Shown piece after piece: positions 62,914 to 64,000 of a DNA stretch of 64,000 nucleotides (within the stretch, counting starts at the first letter, position 1; the number at the start of each line of letters is the position of its first letter). The position numbers were made by a program, and so were the translations under genes. This DNA is from Streptomyces halstedii (GTDB lineage Bacteria; Actinomycetota; Actinomycetes; Streptomycetales; Streptomycetaceae). The notes beneath the pieces are model-generated. The model saw only the letters and a program-made list of their open reading frames with translations. It did no database searches and was not told where the DNA came from. Location of the stretch: positions 241,983 to 305,982 of the forward strand of contig JOAZ01000011.1 in NCBI GenBank assembly GCA_000720535.1, written 5' to 3'.

Positions 62914-64000
62914 TCAGCCGGTGTACTGGGCGATGACCCGGGTGAAGTCCCACGGCTGCTGCGAGACACCGGAGCAGCTGTCCGCCCCGCCGCCGGTGCA
63001 CGGCCGGTCCCGGTTGACCGACCAGAACGTCAGCCGCGCCAGGTGGCGCTGCTGCGCGTAGCCGAGGATGGTCCGGAAGTCCGCGACGGTCACCGTCTCG
63101 CCGTTGTCGGTGATGCCGTTCATCGAGGAGATCCCGGTGTGCCGGTAGGCCTGGTCGTCGGAGTACCCGTAGGCGTTCTTGACCGCCGTCTTGAGGCCCT
63201 CGGCGGCGCGCACGGTGAGCTGGCCCATGTTCTGGCCCGCCCCGCCGAAGTTGAACGGCATGATCGTCCAGCTGTCCACGGTGAGGCCGGAGGCGGCGGC
63301 CCTGCCGATCAGGCTGCTGTCGGGACCGTTCTGGCCGGTGCCGAAGGTGACGTACACCTTGATCCCGGGGTTGTTCGCCCTGACCGTCTTCAGCGCGTCC
63401 ACCGTGCGCTGCTGGACGGCGGGGCTGTCGTACGCCGCGGCCTCGATGTCGATGTCGATGGCCTTGAGCCCGTAGGCGTTGATGACCTTCTGGTACGCGG
63501 CGGCCAGTTCGCCCGCGCTGGAGCAGGAGCTCTCCAGTTTGTTGCCGCTCCAGCCGCCGAAGGACGGGATGACGTCTCCGCCGGCCGACCGCACGGTGTT
63601 GACCGTCTGCTGGTCGACGCCTCCGGTCAGCGGCCGGCTGCCGTCCCACTGGGGGTTGCAGTAGCCGTTGCTGAGGACGAAGGCGAGCGTGAACCACTTG
63701 ACGCCGGTCGCGTTCATCACGGTGGTGGGACTGGGCGGGCTGCCCCAGCCGTTGTAGAGGTACGGGGCCACGGCCATGGCGCCCGGCCCGGGGGGTGTGG
63801 TGCCGCCGCCGCTCGGCGCGGTCCACTTCTGGTTGGCGGTGCCGGCGCAGGTCCAAATCTGGAGCCGGGTGCCGTTGGCCGAGCTGTTGCCCGCCGCGTC
63901 CAGGCACTTGTCCGCCTGCGGGTTCACGATGTCACGGGCCGCCGGAGTCGCCCACTGCTGCGCCGCCGAACCGTTGCACTCCCACAACCGCACCGGCGTA
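62914..64000 (-). CDS. GH18 chitinase-like enzyme with N-terminal ricin-type lectin domain, 5' end off window
   Basis: Reads leftwards from base 64000 without a start inside the gene; 361 codons and the stop are visible. The visible N-terminal part is a CBM13/ricin B repeat (VRLWECNGSAAQQW...DKCLDAAGNSSANGTRLQIWTCAGTANQKW), a Gly/Pro/Thr linker, then a GH18 barrel: KWFTLAFVLSNG, VIPSFGGWSG, catalytic LKAIDIDIEAAAY (DxDxE with Glu acid), WTIMPFNFGG, and ARLTFWSVNRDRPC. Secreted chitin or chitobiose-type polysaccharide hydrolysis is likely. A signal peptide and further lectin repeats should lie beyond the window. Confidence 0.9.
   Translation of the reverse strand, partial: TPVRLWECNGSAAQQWATPAARDIVNPQADKCLDAAGNSSANGTRLQIWTCAGTANQKWTAPSGGGTTPPGPGAMAVAPYLYNGWGSPPSPTTVMNATGVKWFTLAFVLSNGYCNPQWDGSRPLTGGVDQQTVNTVRSAGGDVIPSFGGWSGNKLESSCSSAGELAAAYQKVINAYGLKAIDIDIEAAAYDSPAVQQRTVDALKTVRANNPGIKVYVTFGTGQNGPDSSLIGRAAASGLTVDSWTIMPFNFGGAGQNMGQLTVRAAEGLKTAVKNAYGYSDDQAYRHTGISSMNGITDNGETVTVADFRTILGYAQQRHLARLTFWSVNRDRPCTGGGADSCSGVSQQPWDFTRVIAQYTG

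Noticed and set aside
59330-63907. Minus-strand open frame of about 1500 codons
   Set aside because: Covers the symporter, GH36 and GH18 genes in wrong frames; no recognisable domains.

Overview
The window is high-GC actinobacterial DNA, almost certainly a Streptomyces chromosome, probably outside the most conserved core. The support is third-position GC bias, many GTG starts and stop/start overlaps, a WhiB-like protein, XRE-DUF5753, DUF397-neighbourhood-type ATP-binding proteins, three SpoIIE-type phosphatases, a gamma-butyrolactone-receptor-like TetR protein, and a TTA codon in a P450 gene. I saw no tRNA, rRNA, insertion sequence, prophage or CRISPR array.

Layout. 1-2.6 kb: 5' part of a secreted GH92 mannosidase and the remnant of a rhamnogalacturonan lyase gene that has lost its catalytic middle. 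2.6-9.3 kb: small housekeeping and regulatory genes (YkvA-like, WhiB-like, AadA-like nucleotidyltransferase, XRE/ATP-binding pair, RNase HI, cyclophilin, DUF6221, uridine-kinase-like). 9.3-11.7 kb: a GAF/PAS/SpoIIE phosphatase. 11.8-17.8 kb: a tightly overlapping polyol-type operon (lipoprotein binding protein, two permeases, Zn-dehydrogenase, PfkB kinase) under a DeoR regulator. 18.2-20.9 kb: a membrane sensor phosphatase, followed by about 0.8 kb of non-coding DNA with a 9-bp minisatellite. 21.7-24.3 kb: an AurF-type di-iron oxygenase next to a ferredoxin/FNR fusion. 24.7-35.8 kb: stress and envelope genes (two small hydrophilic proteins with sigma-B-like promoters, FAD-Rieske oxidoreductase, BlaI/M56 pair, two CorC-like proteins, MFS exporter with MarR, catalase, VOC protein).

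35.9-46.9 kb: SGNH hydrolase with TetR; a signalling pair in which a soluble poly-HAMP hybrid histidine kinase is translationally coupled to an ANTAR-GAF-PAS-SpoIIE phosphatase; then an overlapping GNAT - LEA-like - DUF4235 operon and a flavin-binding split-barrel protein. 47-53 kb: PPK2, an ATP-binding anti-sigma-like protein, a ScbR-like receptor, a HAD phosphatase and DhaK/DhaL. 53-64 kb: DUF998 protein, an acyl-CoA dehydrogenase with a PadR regulator and a perfect operator-like palindrome, DUF5133, an SAM methyltransferase, P450 with ferredoxin, a bile-acid-symporter-family transporter, a GH36 alpha-galactosidase, and a GH18 chitinase cut by the window end.

Themes: carbohydrate scavenging (GH92, polyol ABC operon, DhaKL, GH36, GH18), partner-switching and phosphatase signalling (three PP2C/SpoIIE proteins, two free ATP-binding proteins, one very large hybrid kinase), and stress protection (catalase, LEA-like protein, PPK2, small hydrophilic proteins). 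Strongest candidates for unusual biology are the poly-HAMP kinase/ANTAR-phosphatase pair, the AurF-like oxygenase with its dedicated reductase, and the GNAT-LEA-DUF4235 operon.
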